A DNA stretch of 64,000 bases, taken from assembly GCF_029846635.1 (NCBI RefSeq), contig NZ_JARVTG010000001.1, forward strand, positions 2,609,001 to 2,673,000, in the 5' to 3' direction. Below, piece by piece: positions 38,179 to 46,718 of this stretch (the first letter of the stretch is position 1; each line of letters opens with the position of its first letter). The DNA is from Pokkaliibacter sp. MBI-7. GTDB taxonomy: Bacteria; Pseudomonadota; Gammaproteobacteria; Pseudomonadales; Balneatricaceae. A program made the position numbers and the translations under genes. The notes below the pieces were generated by a model. It did no database searches, was not told the origin of the DNA, and worked only from the letters and a program-made list of their open reading frames with translations.

Positions 38179-40004
38179 AACGGGTCAGGCAAGACTGCTG
38201 CACTCCAGGCTTTGTGCCGACTGTTTGCATTTGATCCTTCATTACGCCGTATTCAGCGCTCAGACTTCCATGTCCCGCACGATGAACAAGAAGCGCCCGA
38301 AGAAAGGCAGTTATGGATTGAGGCGGACTTCGTGTTCCCCGAGTTGGAGGATGAAGAAGATAACTCGACCGTTGCTCCCCATTTCAGTCACATGCGCCTT
38401 GATGACCCTGATGGAATTCCTAGGGTACGATATCGCCTAAGTGCCACTATGGGCCTGGATGGGGATATCGATGAGACTTTTGTGTATGTGCTTGAAGCTG
38501 GCCCGGATGGTTCACCTCTAAATCCTCAAACGGTTCCCAGGTCTGAACGAAATCACATACAAGTCCACTATCTGCCCGCAAGAAGAGATCCGACTGACCA
38601 CATCGCGTACGGAACTAACGCGCTGCTTGGCCGCTTGCTACGGGCGGTGAACTGGGAAAATGAACGGGAGGAGGTAAAAGGTTTCACCGACCAGATTAGT
38701 GAGAGTTTGGCTGCTAATCCATCGGTCAATGCTTTTAGTGCCCACCTGAAGAAAACATGGAGCACCCTTCATAAAGGCAGCTACTTTACAGATCCCAAGA
38801 TTACTTTTGTAGCATCTGAGATCGAGGCGTTGCTTCGTCATTTGTCCGTATCATTCTCGCCTGGACATGATGAACATCTTGTCGATTTTTCCCGACTCAG
38901 TGACGGCCAGAAGTCGATGCTCTATCTGTCATTGGTTCTTTCATCTCAAGCAATTGGGCGTGCTGTCCTTGCCGGTGAGGACGATTCTTTTGACCCAGAA
39001 AAGTTGCGTCCGCCAGTCTTTACTTTAATAGCCCTTGAGGAACCAGAGAACAGCCTCTCACCTCACTATTTGGGTAGAATTGTTAGCGCCCTTAACTCAA
39101 TGACGAGCAACGAAGATGCTCAGGCCCTAATTGCTACACATGCTCCGTCGATGTTGCGACGTGTCGATCCGGAATATATTCGATATCTTCGACTTACTAA
39201 AACCCGGCAATCAAAAATTACGAAAATCCAATTGCCCTCTAGAAAAGATGAAGCGCACAAGTTTGTACGTGAGGCAGTCCAAGCATTCCCTGAAATTTAC
39301 TTCTCACGTTTAGTTGTTTTGGGTGAAGGGGATAGCGAAGAAATAGTGTTACCACGCATTTTCAGTGCGAAAGGGGTACCTGTTGACGAATCCGCGGTGA
39401 CGATTGCGCCTTTAGGAGGACGACACGTTAACCATTTTTGGCGCCTTTTATCGGCATTGCACATCCCATTTTTAACCCTTCTCGATTTAGATGTGGGCAG
39501 ATATCAAGCGGGCTGGGGAAGAATAAAGTATGTAAATAAACAACTTGGTTTGTATCAACCTGAAAAGGTACTACCAACTACTTTTTCTTTATCAGATTGG
39601 AATGATGACAAAGTACCTGTTCGTACACATCATTTCTTTGAAAATGGCACCAAGAGTGTATTTTTAGAGCTGGAAACACGTGGTGTTTTTTTCTCATTTC
39701 CAATGGATTTAGATTTTTCAATGCTTCTTGCTTTCCCTAATGCGTACGGTGTTCAGCAGGAGGTTTCAGATGAGTCTACGATTAAAGCCGTTTTGGGCAA
39801 GAGCCATCATGGCTCATACCAATACAGCGGAGACGAGTTAAATCTTTTCACTACGTATCACAAACTTTTTAAACTGGGTAGTAAGCCCGCTGCGCATATA
39901 GATGCTCTTGCTCAACTGAGCAACGAGGAATTGCTGGCCAACATGCCAGGATCATTTGGACGACTTGCAGATGCCGTGATAGCCAAACTTGCGGAGCTGC
40001 CCGA

Positions 40005-41675
40005 GTGATTGCTTTAGATGCATGGTTGCCTTCGGATGGGCTAACACTTGAACCAAATGCTCTGCTGGCTGCGAAGGAACAAGCGCACTGTCTTGCACTG
40101 ACTGCGGGGCCGGGAGCAGGCAAGACGGAAATGCTTGCACAGCGAGCTGACTTCCTCCTCCGAACCGGAACCTGCCGTTATCCGAAGAGAATACTCGCTA
40201 TTTCTTTCAAAGTTGACGCTAGCAAAAACTTGAAGGAGCGAATCCAGCGCCGCTGTGGACAAGAATTGGCTTCCCGTTTTGATAGCTACACATTTCATGC
40301 GTTTGCAAAGCGTATTATTGATCGCTTCCGAGTAGTGCTTACTGGTAATGATGCTCTGGATATGGATTATTCTATTGGCGAAAGAAAAGTCACAAGAAGG
40401 CAAATTACATTTCATGATCTTGTGCCGCTAGCTATTCAAATTCTCAGGGCTTCTACTGTTGCAAGAAATGCCATACGCCAAACTTACAGCGATGTTTTCT
40501 TGGATGAATTCCAAGACTGCACGGATCAGCAATATGAACTCGTTAAGGTAGCCTTCCAAAGTACAAGCATTCGTCTTACCGCTGTCGGTGACACCAAGCA
40601 GAAAATCATGGGATGGGCAGGAGCTTTGGACGGAATTTTCCAAACGTTCGCTAAGGATTTTTCTGCCGTACCACTAAACATGTACCGAAACTTTCGTTCA
40701 AAACCACGCCTGCTTCGGATGCAGAACGAGATAATTCGTGTGCTTGATCCAGCTTCCGTTATGCCTGATCACCAACTTGCTGGTGAGGAGGGAGAGGTTT
40801 TCGCATGGCAATTCGAGAATGCACAGGGGGAAGCTGAGTATTTGGCCGATTTGATTGCCGGGTGGATAAGAAATGAAAAGGTTCCGTTGTCCGAAATCGC
40901 CGTATTAGTGTCCAAACAACTAGATCTTTATGCCAACCACTTGATGACGGCATTGGAAGTTAGGGGAATACCGTACCGGAACGAGCAGGATATGCAGGAT
41001 ATTACTGTCGAACCTGCCGCAAGGCTCGTTGTTGACTATTTGTCCTGCCTCTATGGCCAGCGAGAGCCCAAAGCTTGGATTCGGCTTATGAATCAATTGA
41101 TTCCCTTTGCTGATGATGAGGTGCAGTCTAGCGCTAGGCAAAGCTTCCAACGCTTCTTCAAGGAGCAGAGAAAAATCATCACCATGACCGAGCTGTTGGA
41201 TGAGCCGTTTTCGGGATGGTGGGATTCTGTGTGTAGCTTTCTGAAGAAAATAGGAATGGAGACTCTTGTTGCTCTCTCGCCTGACTATGAGTCACATGCC
41301 AGGTTAGGTGAAGTTGTGAGAGATACCAAAGCGCACATTGAAGAATTGCTTGAACTTACCTCCGATTTGCCTCAAGCCTTGACTCGTTTCTCTGATGATC
41401 AGGCTGTGCGTATTCTGACTATCCATAAGAGCAAAGGATTGGAGTTCGACTCAACGATAATTATGGCCGTTGAGAACGAAATATTCTTTGGGGATCAAGA
41501 TGCTAATCGGTGTGCTTTCTTTGTTGGTGTATCCCGTGCCAAGCGTCGGCTTGTTCTTACATACGCAAAAGAGCGGGATAGACCTGCTAATTATCAAAAA
41601 AGATGGGATACAACGCGAACTCCTCAAGTCGAATATTTTGGCTACGCATCGCCATTTTTAGATGGGTCCGGTTAA
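40005..41675 (+). CDS. gajB: GajB-like UvrD-family helicase
   Basis: A 556-residue superfamily 1 helicase. Motif I LTAGPGAGKTEML (about 31-43), motif II DEFQDC, motif III-like AVGDTKQKIMGWAGA, motif V-like ILTIHKSKGLEFDS and motif VI VGVSRAKRRLVLTY are all present. It overlaps the OLD nuclease gene by ATGA, as in Gabija operons where GajB works with the GajA nuclease. With gajA broken the defence is probably inactive unless the insertion excises. AT-rich relative to the chromosome. Confidence 0.87.
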   Translation: MIALDAWLPSDGLTLEPNALLAAKEQAHCLALTAGPGAGKTEMLAQRADFLLRTGTCRYPKRILAISFKVDASKNLKERIQRRCGQELASRFDSYTFHAFAKRIIDRFRVVLTGNDALDMDYSIGERKVTRRQITFHDLVPLAIQILRASTVARNAIRQTYSDVFLDEFQDCTDQQYELVKVAFQSTSIRLTAVGDTKQKIMGWAGALDGIFQTFAKDFSAVPLNMYRNFRSKPRLLRMQNEIIRVLDPASVMPDHQLAGEEGEVFAWQFENAQGEAEYLADLIAGWIRNEKVPLSEIAVLVSKQLDLYANHLMTALEVRGIPYRNEQDMQDITVEPAARLVVDYLSCLYGQREPKAWIRLMNQLIPFADDEVQSSARQSFQRFFKEQRKIITMTELLDEPFSGWWDSVCSFLKKIGMETLVALSPDYESHARLGEVVRDTKAHIEELLELTSDLPQALTRFSDDQAVRILTIHKSKGLEFDSTIIMAVENEIFFGDQDANRCAFFVGVSRAKRRLVLTYAKERDRPANYQKRWDTTRTPQVEYFGYASPFLDGSG

Positions 41676-41843
41676 ACATCTAAACAGCATCCAAAGGTGG
41701 CTTTTTGATGCTTTACTTCAAAGATTGAGCTGAGAGTCACTGTGTCACCATCGAAAACCAACCAAGAAGCGACTTCTTGATGTGTGGGTGCTTCTTCTCA
41801 GAGTTTAGAAGACACTGAAAAGCCACCGAAAAGCCACTTTACG

Positions 41844-43163
41844 GGGTCTGTAAATTGAACTGTGTAACTGCGTTTATGGGATGATGCGGGAACACCGCGA
41901 GGAGCAGTTACATGGCACTAACGCCAGAGATGTTGGATGAGCTGACTCAGGAATGTAAGACCCCGGAGGATGTCAGCAAGCTGTACGCCCAGATGCTGCA
42001 ACACATGATCAATCGCAGCCTGCAAGCCGAGATGGACGACCACCTTGGCTACGACCGCCACGACAAAGCCGAGCCCGGTGCCAAGCGGGGCAATACCCGT
42101 AACGGCAAGAGCCGTAAAACGGTGCAGAGTGATGTCGGCGACTTGCTCATAGAGACTCCCCGCGACCGAGAAGGCCGCTTCGAGCCACAGCTGCTCAAGA
42201 AGCGGCAAGTTCGGCTGGCGGGGATGGAAGACAAGATCCTGACACTGTACGCCAAGGGCATGACCACGCGTGATATCGAGAGTGCGCTGGTGGACTTATA
42301 CGGTGTGACGATTTCGCACACACTCATCGCCCAGGTTACTGATGCGGTTCTGGAGGAAGCCAAAGCGTGGCAGACGCGACCGCTGGAAGCGATTTACCCC
42401 ATCGTCTGGCTGGATGGTCTGGTGGTCAAGGTACAGCACAACAAGCAGGTGGTGAACAAGTCAGCGCACGTTGTGCTTGGCGTCAATCTGCGCGGCGAGA
42501 AAGAAGTGCTGGGTCTGTGGCTGGCCGAAAGCGAAGGGGCGAAGTTCTGGTTGTCGGTGCTGACGGAGTTGCGTCATCGTGGCGTGCAGGATATTTACAT
42601 CGCCAGTATGGACGGCCTGAAGGGGTTGCCGGAAGCGGTCAACGCGGTGTTTCCGAAAACGTTGACCCAGCTGTGTATTGTGCATCTGGTGCGCGCCAGC
42701 TTGCGTTATGTCAACACCAAAGACAGCAAGGTCGTTGTGGGTGCCCTGAAGCGAATTTACACATCGGCGACAGCGGACGAAGCCGTGCGCGAACTGGATG
42801 ACTTTGAGAGCGATTGGGGTGAGAAATATCGGGCGGTGGTGCGGTTGTGGCGCGGTCACTGGGACAACATCATACCGTTCTTCCAGTTCCTGCCGGAGAT
42901 CCGGAAAGTGATCTACACGACCAACGCCATCGAATCCCTGAACATGAGCCTGCGGAAACTGACACGTAATCGGCGCATTTTTCCGAACGACGATTCGGCA
43001 CTCAAGTCACTCTTTCTGGCTATCCGCGAAGCATCGAAGAACTGGAAGGCTATTCATCACTGGAAACCGGCACTACAGAGTTTTCAGGTGATGTTTGGGG
43101 AGGAGCGCGTGCCGCTGGCCGCACTCTGAAAGGGAGCAGTTACACAGTTCGTTTGACAGACCC
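41844..43163 (+). mobile_element. IS256-family insertion sequence, copy 2 (1,320 bp)
   Basis: Same length and ends as copy 1, in the opposite orientation. The 8-bp target duplication ACTTTACG lies at 41836-41843 and 43164-43171. It inserted in noncoding DNA 168 bases after the helicase gene. Its separate target duplication shows independent transposition. Confidence 0.95.
41912..43129 (+). CDS. IS256-family (mutator-type) transposase, copy 2
   Basis: A 405-residue protein identical to copy 1, with intact DDE residues. It is presumably active, given two identical copies with clean target duplications. Confidence 0.95.
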   Translation: MALTPEMLDELTQECKTPEDVSKLYAQMLQHMINRSLQAEMDDHLGYDRHDKAEPGAKRGNTRNGKSRKTVQSDVGDLLIETPRDREGRFEPQLLKKRQVRLAGMEDKILTLYAKGMTTRDIESALVDLYGVTISHTLIAQVTDAVLEEAKAWQTRPLEAIYPIVWLDGLVVKVQHNKQVVNKSAHVVLGVNLRGEKEVLGLWLAESEGAKFWLSVLTELRHRGVQDIYIASMDGLKGLPEAVNAVFPKTLTQLCIVHLVRASLRYVNTKDSKVVVGALKRIYTSATADEAVRELDDFESDWGEKYRAVVRLWRGHWDNIIPFFQFLPEIRKVIYTTNAIESLNMSLRKLTRNRRIFPNDDSALKSLFLAIREASKNWKAIHHWKPALQSFQVMFGEERVPLAAL

Positions 43164-43276
43164 ACTTTACGATGAACTTGACGGCTCTATCAGCTTGATT
43201 AATATATGAGTTGTAAACGGTAGCTGGCCCAAAACAGCATTTTTCCAAATCCAAGGCGTTTGCCTTCACTTCGTTA

Positions 43277-43303
43277 ACCCTCAGGGGGACTGTCCCCTAG
43301 GGT
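43277..43303 (+). other. GC-rich hairpin before a small ORF
   Basis: An outer ACCCT / AGGGT arm encloses a GGGGAC-T-GTCCCC core. A ribosome site GGAGG follows at 43332-43336. The leading AACCCTCAGGGG recurs before the small gene at 46476. Confidence 0.6.
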
Positions 43304-43344
43304 CACTCCTCCGTCTAAAACCTATCTCCCCGGAGGAAAATCAG

Positions 43345-43767
43345 ATGTTTATCATCACTGTGCTTGCAGCGTTCTGCTGCTGCCTGCGTTTGTGCATTCC
43401 GCAAGCGACCAGGCTTCCATATCGCGATCTGGCTGACAGCTATGTCGCGTTCCTGGTGCTCAATTCCGAGCGGCCAAATACAAGAGGACCTCCCTCATCC
43501 GTCAGAACGAGTGCTGGATTTCCAGCTTACTCGATGCTCCACCCCGTCTCTGTCGCCGTAGGCGTAAACAGAGACGGGGGTATAGCCCCCGACGGAAGCC
43601 TTGTGCCTCAACGGCTCAAGGCTTTCGCCCCGCGCACGAATGTGCGCGAACAATACCGCCTTCGGCGGTTGGCGCGCTTCGCGCTTCCTTTCCAGAGAAT
43701 GACACGACAGTACCAGCCGGATCTGCTGGCAGTTTGTTCCGTCGGAACAGACCAGCCAGTGGAATGA
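43345..43767 (+). CDS. Possible small ORF overlapping a hairpin cluster
   Basis: A 140-residue frame with a good ribosome site (GGAGG 8 bases before the ATG) and a hydrophobic, Cys-rich start MFIITVLAAFCCCLRLCIPQ. After about 30 residues the composition is unlike a folded protein and the DNA is filled with inverted repeats (43542-43759). Translation of the first part is plausible; the rest may only be structured DNA or RNA. No family recognised. Confidence 0.3.
   Translation: MFIITVLAAFCCCLRLCIPQATRLPYRDLADSYVAFLVLNSERPNTRGPPSSVRTSAGFPAYSMLHPVSVAVGVNRDGGIAPDGSLVPQRLKAFAPRTNVREQYRLRRLARFALPFQRMTRQYQPDLLAVCSVGTDQPVE
43542..43759. other. Cluster of six or more inverted repeats, candidate oriT or structured RNA
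   Basis: Consecutive stems: CCCCGTCTCTGT / ACAGAGACGGGG (43542-43579, inner CGCC/GGCG); AAGCCTTG / CAAGGCTT (43596-43624); CGCGCAC / GTGCGCG (43631-43648); ACCGCC / GGCGGT (43655-43669); GCGCG / CGCGC (43672-43684); CTGGC...TGTTCC / GGAACA...GCCAG (43726-43759). GGGGG / CCCCC at 43576-43590 competes with the first stem. It lies about 200 bases before the relaxase-like gene. In SGI1 the oriT is just upstream of mpsA, so a transfer origin is the leading idea. Confidence 0.55.
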
Positions 43768-43955
43768 GTAGTTCGCTCCATAGCAGTACCGCTCGTATGA
43801 AATGACCGTGGGCATCGGTTTATCTGCCCTGTGCCTGGGCGAAATCCCCAGCGTTGGCCTTAGCATGCAGAGCTAATTAAAAACTGCGTTTCACTTACCA
43901 CCGAGTACGGACGGGCCAGCAACACGTTGATTAACAAGATCATAAGGAGCACACG

Positions 43956-44921
43956 ATGCGCTCAGAGCGGACTAATCCGGATTCCCGGAATTTTGGTCTC
44001 CGAAGTCGCGATATGGGCAAGGCAGGCCTGAACGCACTGAAGGAAGGTATGAAGAGTTTCCAGTCCATAGCCACGATCCACGACCGATGGAGCGTGTTTA
44101 GCGCCTGGATTAAGTCCGAACAGGGCATTAAGGACATGCGGGATATAGAAAAGGCTCATTTGGTCGCTTATGCGGCGCACCTTAATGATCGCTACGAGCG
44201 GGGAGAAATCGCGCCATCCACGGCGCAGAACTACCTGAGCGCAGTGAATCGGGTGATGGAGATTGCGCGAGGCGACCGACAGGTACGTGTAGACCCCGTC
44301 TCCGAGGGCGGACTTCCAAAGCGCTCAGGTATCGCCACTGGCGACCGGAGTGTTTCGGAAGCGGCCCATAATGCCGCTATGGGGGCAGCCTCCGAGCGTC
44401 TTGGGGCTTTGCTGGAACTACAGCGTAATTTTGGTCTGCGGTTCGAGGAATCGGCCAAGCTGGATGCTGCTAGGGCGCTGAGAGAGGCCGAGAAAACCGG
44501 CTCCGTAAGCATAAAGGATGGCACCAAGGGGGGCCGAGCGCGCACCGTTCCGATCACCAGTGATGCTCAAATTACCGCGCTCCAGCGAGCAGCCGCCATA
44601 CAGGATGGCCGCAGCATGATCCCTGCCGAGCAGAGTTATCGCGAGTTTCGGCAAGAAGCCTACCGGGAGATTGGCCGCCATCCGGTGAACTTCCATGGTG
44701 AACGGCACCACTACGCTCAAACCCGCTACCGGGACCTGCTGGGCGCGGAATGCCCGGTAAAAGCCGGAATGAAGCATGGCCGTGCCCATCATGAATACCT
44801 TGCCAAGGAACTTGGGGTATCCGTGGCCCACGCCAGGATGCTGGACAAAGAGATCCGGTCGGAGGTTGCGCGAGAGCTGGGCCATGGGCGTATCGACGTA
44901 ACAAACTCCTATCTGGGGTAA
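43956..44921 (+). CDS. Tyrosine-recombinase-like protein, candidate MpsA-type relaxase
   Basis: A 321-residue protein with an N-terminal SAM-like domain (about 20-110) and a catalytic-like domain of the Integrase_1 type: LQRNFGLRFEESAKLDAARA holds the arginine, NFHGERHHYAQTRY the His/Arg motif, and the C-terminal GRIDVTNSYLG the tyrosine (residue 319). Proteins of this type include phage-like recombinases and MpsA of SGI1, an atypical relaxase. The following small SAM-domain gene, upstream hairpins and absence of any classical relaxase favour MpsA; a second integrase is the alternative. AAGGAG lies shortly before the start. Confidence 0.65.
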   Translation: MRSERTNPDSRNFGLRSRDMGKAGLNALKEGMKSFQSIATIHDRWSVFSAWIKSEQGIKDMRDIEKAHLVAYAAHLNDRYERGEIAPSTAQNYLSAVNRVMEIARGDRQVRVDPVSEGGLPKRSGIATGDRSVSEAAHNAAMGAASERLGALLELQRNFGLRFEESAKLDAARALREAEKTGSVSIKDGTKGGRARTVPITSDAQITALQRAAAIQDGRSMIPAEQSYREFRQEAYREIGRHPVNFHGERHHYAQTRYRDLLGAECPVKAGMKHGRAHHEYLAKELGVSVAHARMLDKEIRSEVARELGHGRIDVTNSYLG

Positions 44922-44940
44922 GTAATATCTGGAGGAACCA

Positions 44941-45237
44941 ATGGAAAAATGGGTTAGAGAAAGATCACATGTCTATGTCCGCCATGGCGGAAAGACCGCA
45001 AGGCGGGCGATGGTGAAACGTCTGATAGCGGCCCTGGAGGACATTGCGGCCAATGAGAAAGGCGTCAAATCCCCGTCCCAGGTCGGAAGAGCCCATATCC
45101 ACAGATACTACGCCAGACACCAGAGGCTGAGTGCGCCGACATTGCGCGATCACTTCTATGCGCTCCGACTCCTGTGGGAATTGCTTGGTCGCGCGGGTGA
45201 TCCTCCCCGGCCAAAAGTTGGTAGAGCACCGGGTTAG
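44941..45237 (+). CDS. Small SAM-like domain protein, candidate MpsB-type transfer accessory
   Basis: A 98-residue basic protein resembling only the N-terminal DNA-binding (phage_int_SAM) domain of recombinases: AMVKRLIAALEDIAANEKGV, then RAHIHRYYARHQRLSAPTLR. It has no catalytic domain. GGAGG lies close before ATG 44941 and it follows the relaxase-like gene by 19 bases. In SGI1 mpsB plays an accessory role in oriT processing. The C-terminus may be cut short, as it ends within a proline/arginine-rich tail. Confidence 0.6.
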   Translation: MEKWVRERSHVYVRHGGKTARRAMVKRLIAALEDIAANEKGVKSPSQVGRAHIHRYYARHQRLSAPTLRDHFYALRLLWELLGRAGDPPRPKVGRAPG

Positions 45238-45515
45238 TCCTCACTCATGCCGATGTGACATTTCTGGTCATAGTCATAGGAGTCCTGGAATCCTCCTTTC
45301 CTCTTTTTCTTTCGACGTCGATAAATGCTCTCCCTACTGCCCGCTGCGGCGTTCTTTCGAAGCCGAGCCAAGCGAAAGATACCCAAGATCACCAACAACA
45401 CTAGCACCATACCAGGATTATAGGCAGCGACAACCAGCCCCAGGATGAGCAGAATCAGAAGCCCTATATTCGCCAGATGCCACAACAACTTCTCCCTTCT
45501 ACAAAATTCCTTCAT
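45234..45515 (-). CDS. Small two-helix membrane protein
   Basis: A 93-residue protein starting MKEFCRREKLLWHLA at 45515. Two hydrophobic segments (IGLLILLILGLVVAAY and GMVLVLLVILGIFRLA, about 17-50) precede a very basic tail (YRRRKKKRKGG). The frame is open to 45593, but that portion overlaps the activator-like box. No good ribosome site is visible. It is convergent with the mpsB-like gene, overlapping its end by 4 bases. Function unknown. Confidence 0.5.
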   Translation of the reverse strand: MKEFCRREKLLWHLANIGLLILLILGLVVAAYNPGMVLVLLVILGIFRLARLRKNAAAGSRESIYRRRKKKRKGGFQDSYDYDQKCHIGMSED

Positions 45516-45532
45516 CTCAATTATTGACCTAT

Positions 45533-45559
45533 GCGCCCAAAAAGGGCAGTTCCAGCGAG
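45533..45559 (+). promoter_or_regulatory. Activator-box-like repeat 1 (AcaCD/SetCD-like)
   Basis: GCGCCCAAAAAGGGCAGTTC continuing CAGCGAG. Matches the three other island copies (48462, 55376, 57275). It lies 195 bases before the small membrane gene at 45728 and 18 bases before the divergent gene starting at 45515, so its target is unclear. Confidence 0.65.
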
Positions 45560-45664
45560 TATCCCCCGGCGCCTTGGCTGTTACAGTGTTCACAACTTCA
45601 GCCTCTGGCTGAGTGAGTGCGATAGCTGGTCGCCAAAAACAAACAGCAAACTATCAATCCATCC

Positions 45665-45688
45665 CGTAACCGGGGTTCACCGGTTACG
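45665..45688 (+). other. Hairpin in the leader of the 45728 gene
   Basis: CGTAACCGG pairs with CCGGTTACG over a GGTTCA loop, 40 bases before the start. It belongs to a recurring hairpin-then-ribosome-site arrangement in this part of the island. Confidence 0.55.
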
Positions 45689-45727
45689 CGGTGTAGCCCC
45701 TTCAATTCCAATTAATTGGAGGTGTTT

Positions 45728-46045
45728 ATGTACTTTTCCACTTTCGTTTTGATCATGATTGTTACCGTTGGCGTCATTGCTTTCGGAGCTTCCATCGTTG
45801 CCAAGCTATTAAACGCGGCGTCGATGGCGGTATATCGGTCCTTGAGAAAAACGCGGCCCGTACGGGTCGTCAGTCCGCTGGCTACTGTCAGCAGTTCATT
45901 GAACGGAGAATGGTTGAGAGCTACCTCCGGTAGCAATCAATCCGGAGTTTTCGATGCCATCGAATGCGCGCCGCTTGAAGAGGAACTGGTTTCTGAGCGA
46001 GCTGCAATTGCTTCCAACAAGAAGTTCTTGTCAGCCAAGGTGTGA
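45728..46045 (+). CDS. Small single-pass membrane protein
   Basis: A 105-residue protein. MYFSTFVLIMIVTVGVIAFG begins one long transmembrane helix (about 4-30), followed by a basic and then acidic cytoplasmic part. GGAGG is 6 bases before ATG 45728. Located in a run of small island genes each with its own leader hairpin. No family recognised. Confidence 0.6.
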   Translation: MYFSTFVLIMIVTVGVIAFGASIVAKLLNAASMAVYRSLRKTRPVRVVSPLATVSSSLNGEWLRATSGSNQSGVFDAIECAPLEEELVSERAAIASNKKFLSAKV

Positions 46046-46146
46046 ATAACCTTTCAGAACGATAGCCCTTGTTATCTTAAATCACCCTGCCGGGTACTTT
46101 GCCCGGTTGGGCTAAGTCCCGGCTTTTAAACTCTTGGAGAATGAAA

Positions 46147-46416
46147 ATGCTGGGACAAACTCAAAAAGAAATCCATCAGTTCGACGTATGTGGCCGCGTG
46201 TATTACCGCGAGGTCAATTACACCGGGCAAGAAGGCGAGTTGGTGGCTGAAACGGTGGAGGCCTTATCCCATGACGAGGCGGAAACCGTGTTTCGAAACA
46301 ATCTGGTTGAACACGCTCGCGAGTTCAACCAGACCGTGGATCGCGTCGAAATAACTTTCACTATCGATTTGACGATTGCTGAAAGTGACAGCGATGAACC
46401 GTTCTTGGTCCATTAA
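46147..46416 (+). CDS. Small hypothetical island protein
   Basis: An 89-residue soluble acidic protein (HQFDVCGRVYYREVNYTG ... EITFTIDLTIAESDSDE) predicted mostly beta plus one helix. ATG 46147 has GGAG 7 bases upstream; ATG 46141 is too close to that site. A CCGGG / CCCGG hairpin lies in its leader at about 46090-46107. No family recognised; such proteins are common in conjugative islands. Confidence 0.6.
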   Translation: MLGQTQKEIHQFDVCGRVYYREVNYTGQEGELVAETVEALSHDEAETVFRNNLVEHAREFNQTVDRVEITFTIDLTIAESDSDEPFLVH

Positions 46417-46423
46417 TCGCAAA

Positions 46424-46460
46424 ACCCTCAGGGGAAGCCCTGGGGGCTTCCCCTCCTGCT
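46424..46460 (+). other. 10-bp perfect leader hairpin before the 46476 gene
   Basis: GGGGAAGCCC pairs with GGGCTTCCCC over TGG, preceded by AACCCTCAGGGG, the same lead-in as at 43277. AAGGAGG follows before ATG 46476. There is no T-run, so a translational or stability role is likelier than termination. Confidence 0.6.
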
Positions 46461-46475
46461 ATTTAAGGAGGAAAA

Positions 46476-46667
46476 ATGGAAGACACCATCACAATCACCA
46501 CTGAGTTATCTGATCGCCATGCCTGGGCTTTGGCTCAACTCGTTAAGCGTATCGGCTGGAACGAGGTTCGGATCAATGCGGTGGATGACGAAGATGCGTA
46601 TTTGATGAGAGAGGCTTTATCTGCATTGCAGAAGAGTCTTGCTGAATCAGGATATGCGCCTCGATAA
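46476..46667 (+). CDS. Small hypothetical island protein
   Basis: A 63-residue protein (TITTELSDRHAWALAQLVKR then INAVDDEDAYLMREALSALQ), predicted helical, with an excellent ribosome site AAGGAGG. It ends 2 bases before a strong terminator. Similar short proteins occur in conjugative elements without known function. Confidence 0.65.
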   Translation: MEDTITITTELSDRHAWALAQLVKRIGWNEVRINAVDDEDAYLMREALSALQKSLAESGYAPR

Positions 46668-46669
46668 TA

Positions 46670-46704
46670 ACAAAGGGCCAGCTTGTCTGGCCCTTTGTTA
46701 TTTC
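46670..46704. terminator. Bidirectional rho-independent terminator
   Basis: AACAAAGGGCCAG (46670-46682) and CTGGCCCTTTGTT (46688-46700) form a perfect 13-bp stem with a CTTGT loop, ending TTATTTC. It separates the small-gene run from the minus-strand ORF at 46719. Confidence 0.88.
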
Positions 46705-46718
46705 TGGGAAGGGGAATC

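Larger units (their letters stand above)
36755..40008 (+). pseudogene. gajA: GajA-like OLD-family ATPase/TOPRIM nuclease, split by IS256-family insertion
   Basis: Residues 1-35 (MKLHSIRVSNFQSFGAEPIE ... IGPNGS) precede the insertion, and the rest resumes at 38187. Removing the element and one copy of the 8-bp duplication gives a continuous 641-residue frame (104 + 1,822 bases) and restores Walker A GPNGSGKT exactly at the junction. Downstream are an ABC-type signature region (FSRLSDGQKSMLYLSLVLSS), a Walker B-like LIALEEPENSLSPHYL and the TOPRIM acidic residues GEGDSEE and LLDLDVG. OLD nuclease followed by UvrD helicase is the Gabija arrangement. The ATG overlap with the helicase gene shows they were one operon. 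The protein cannot be made intact here. Confidence 0.88.

Noticed and set aside
36859..43163. IS256 pair as a composite transposon carrying the helicase
   Set aside because: Each copy has its own 8-bp target duplication (AACGGGTC and ACTTTACG), so they inserted independently; no duplication flanks the whole segment.
45213..45236. Stretch TTGGTAGAGCACCGGGTT resembling a tRNA D-arm
   Set aside because: No acceptor stem, anticodon arm or T-arm can be built around it, and it lies in the end of the mpsB-like frame. Likely coincidence or a very short remnant.
45531..45752. 73-residue plus-strand frame beginning in activator-like box 1
   Set aside because: It starts inside the box, has no ribosome site and ends in the next gene's start region.
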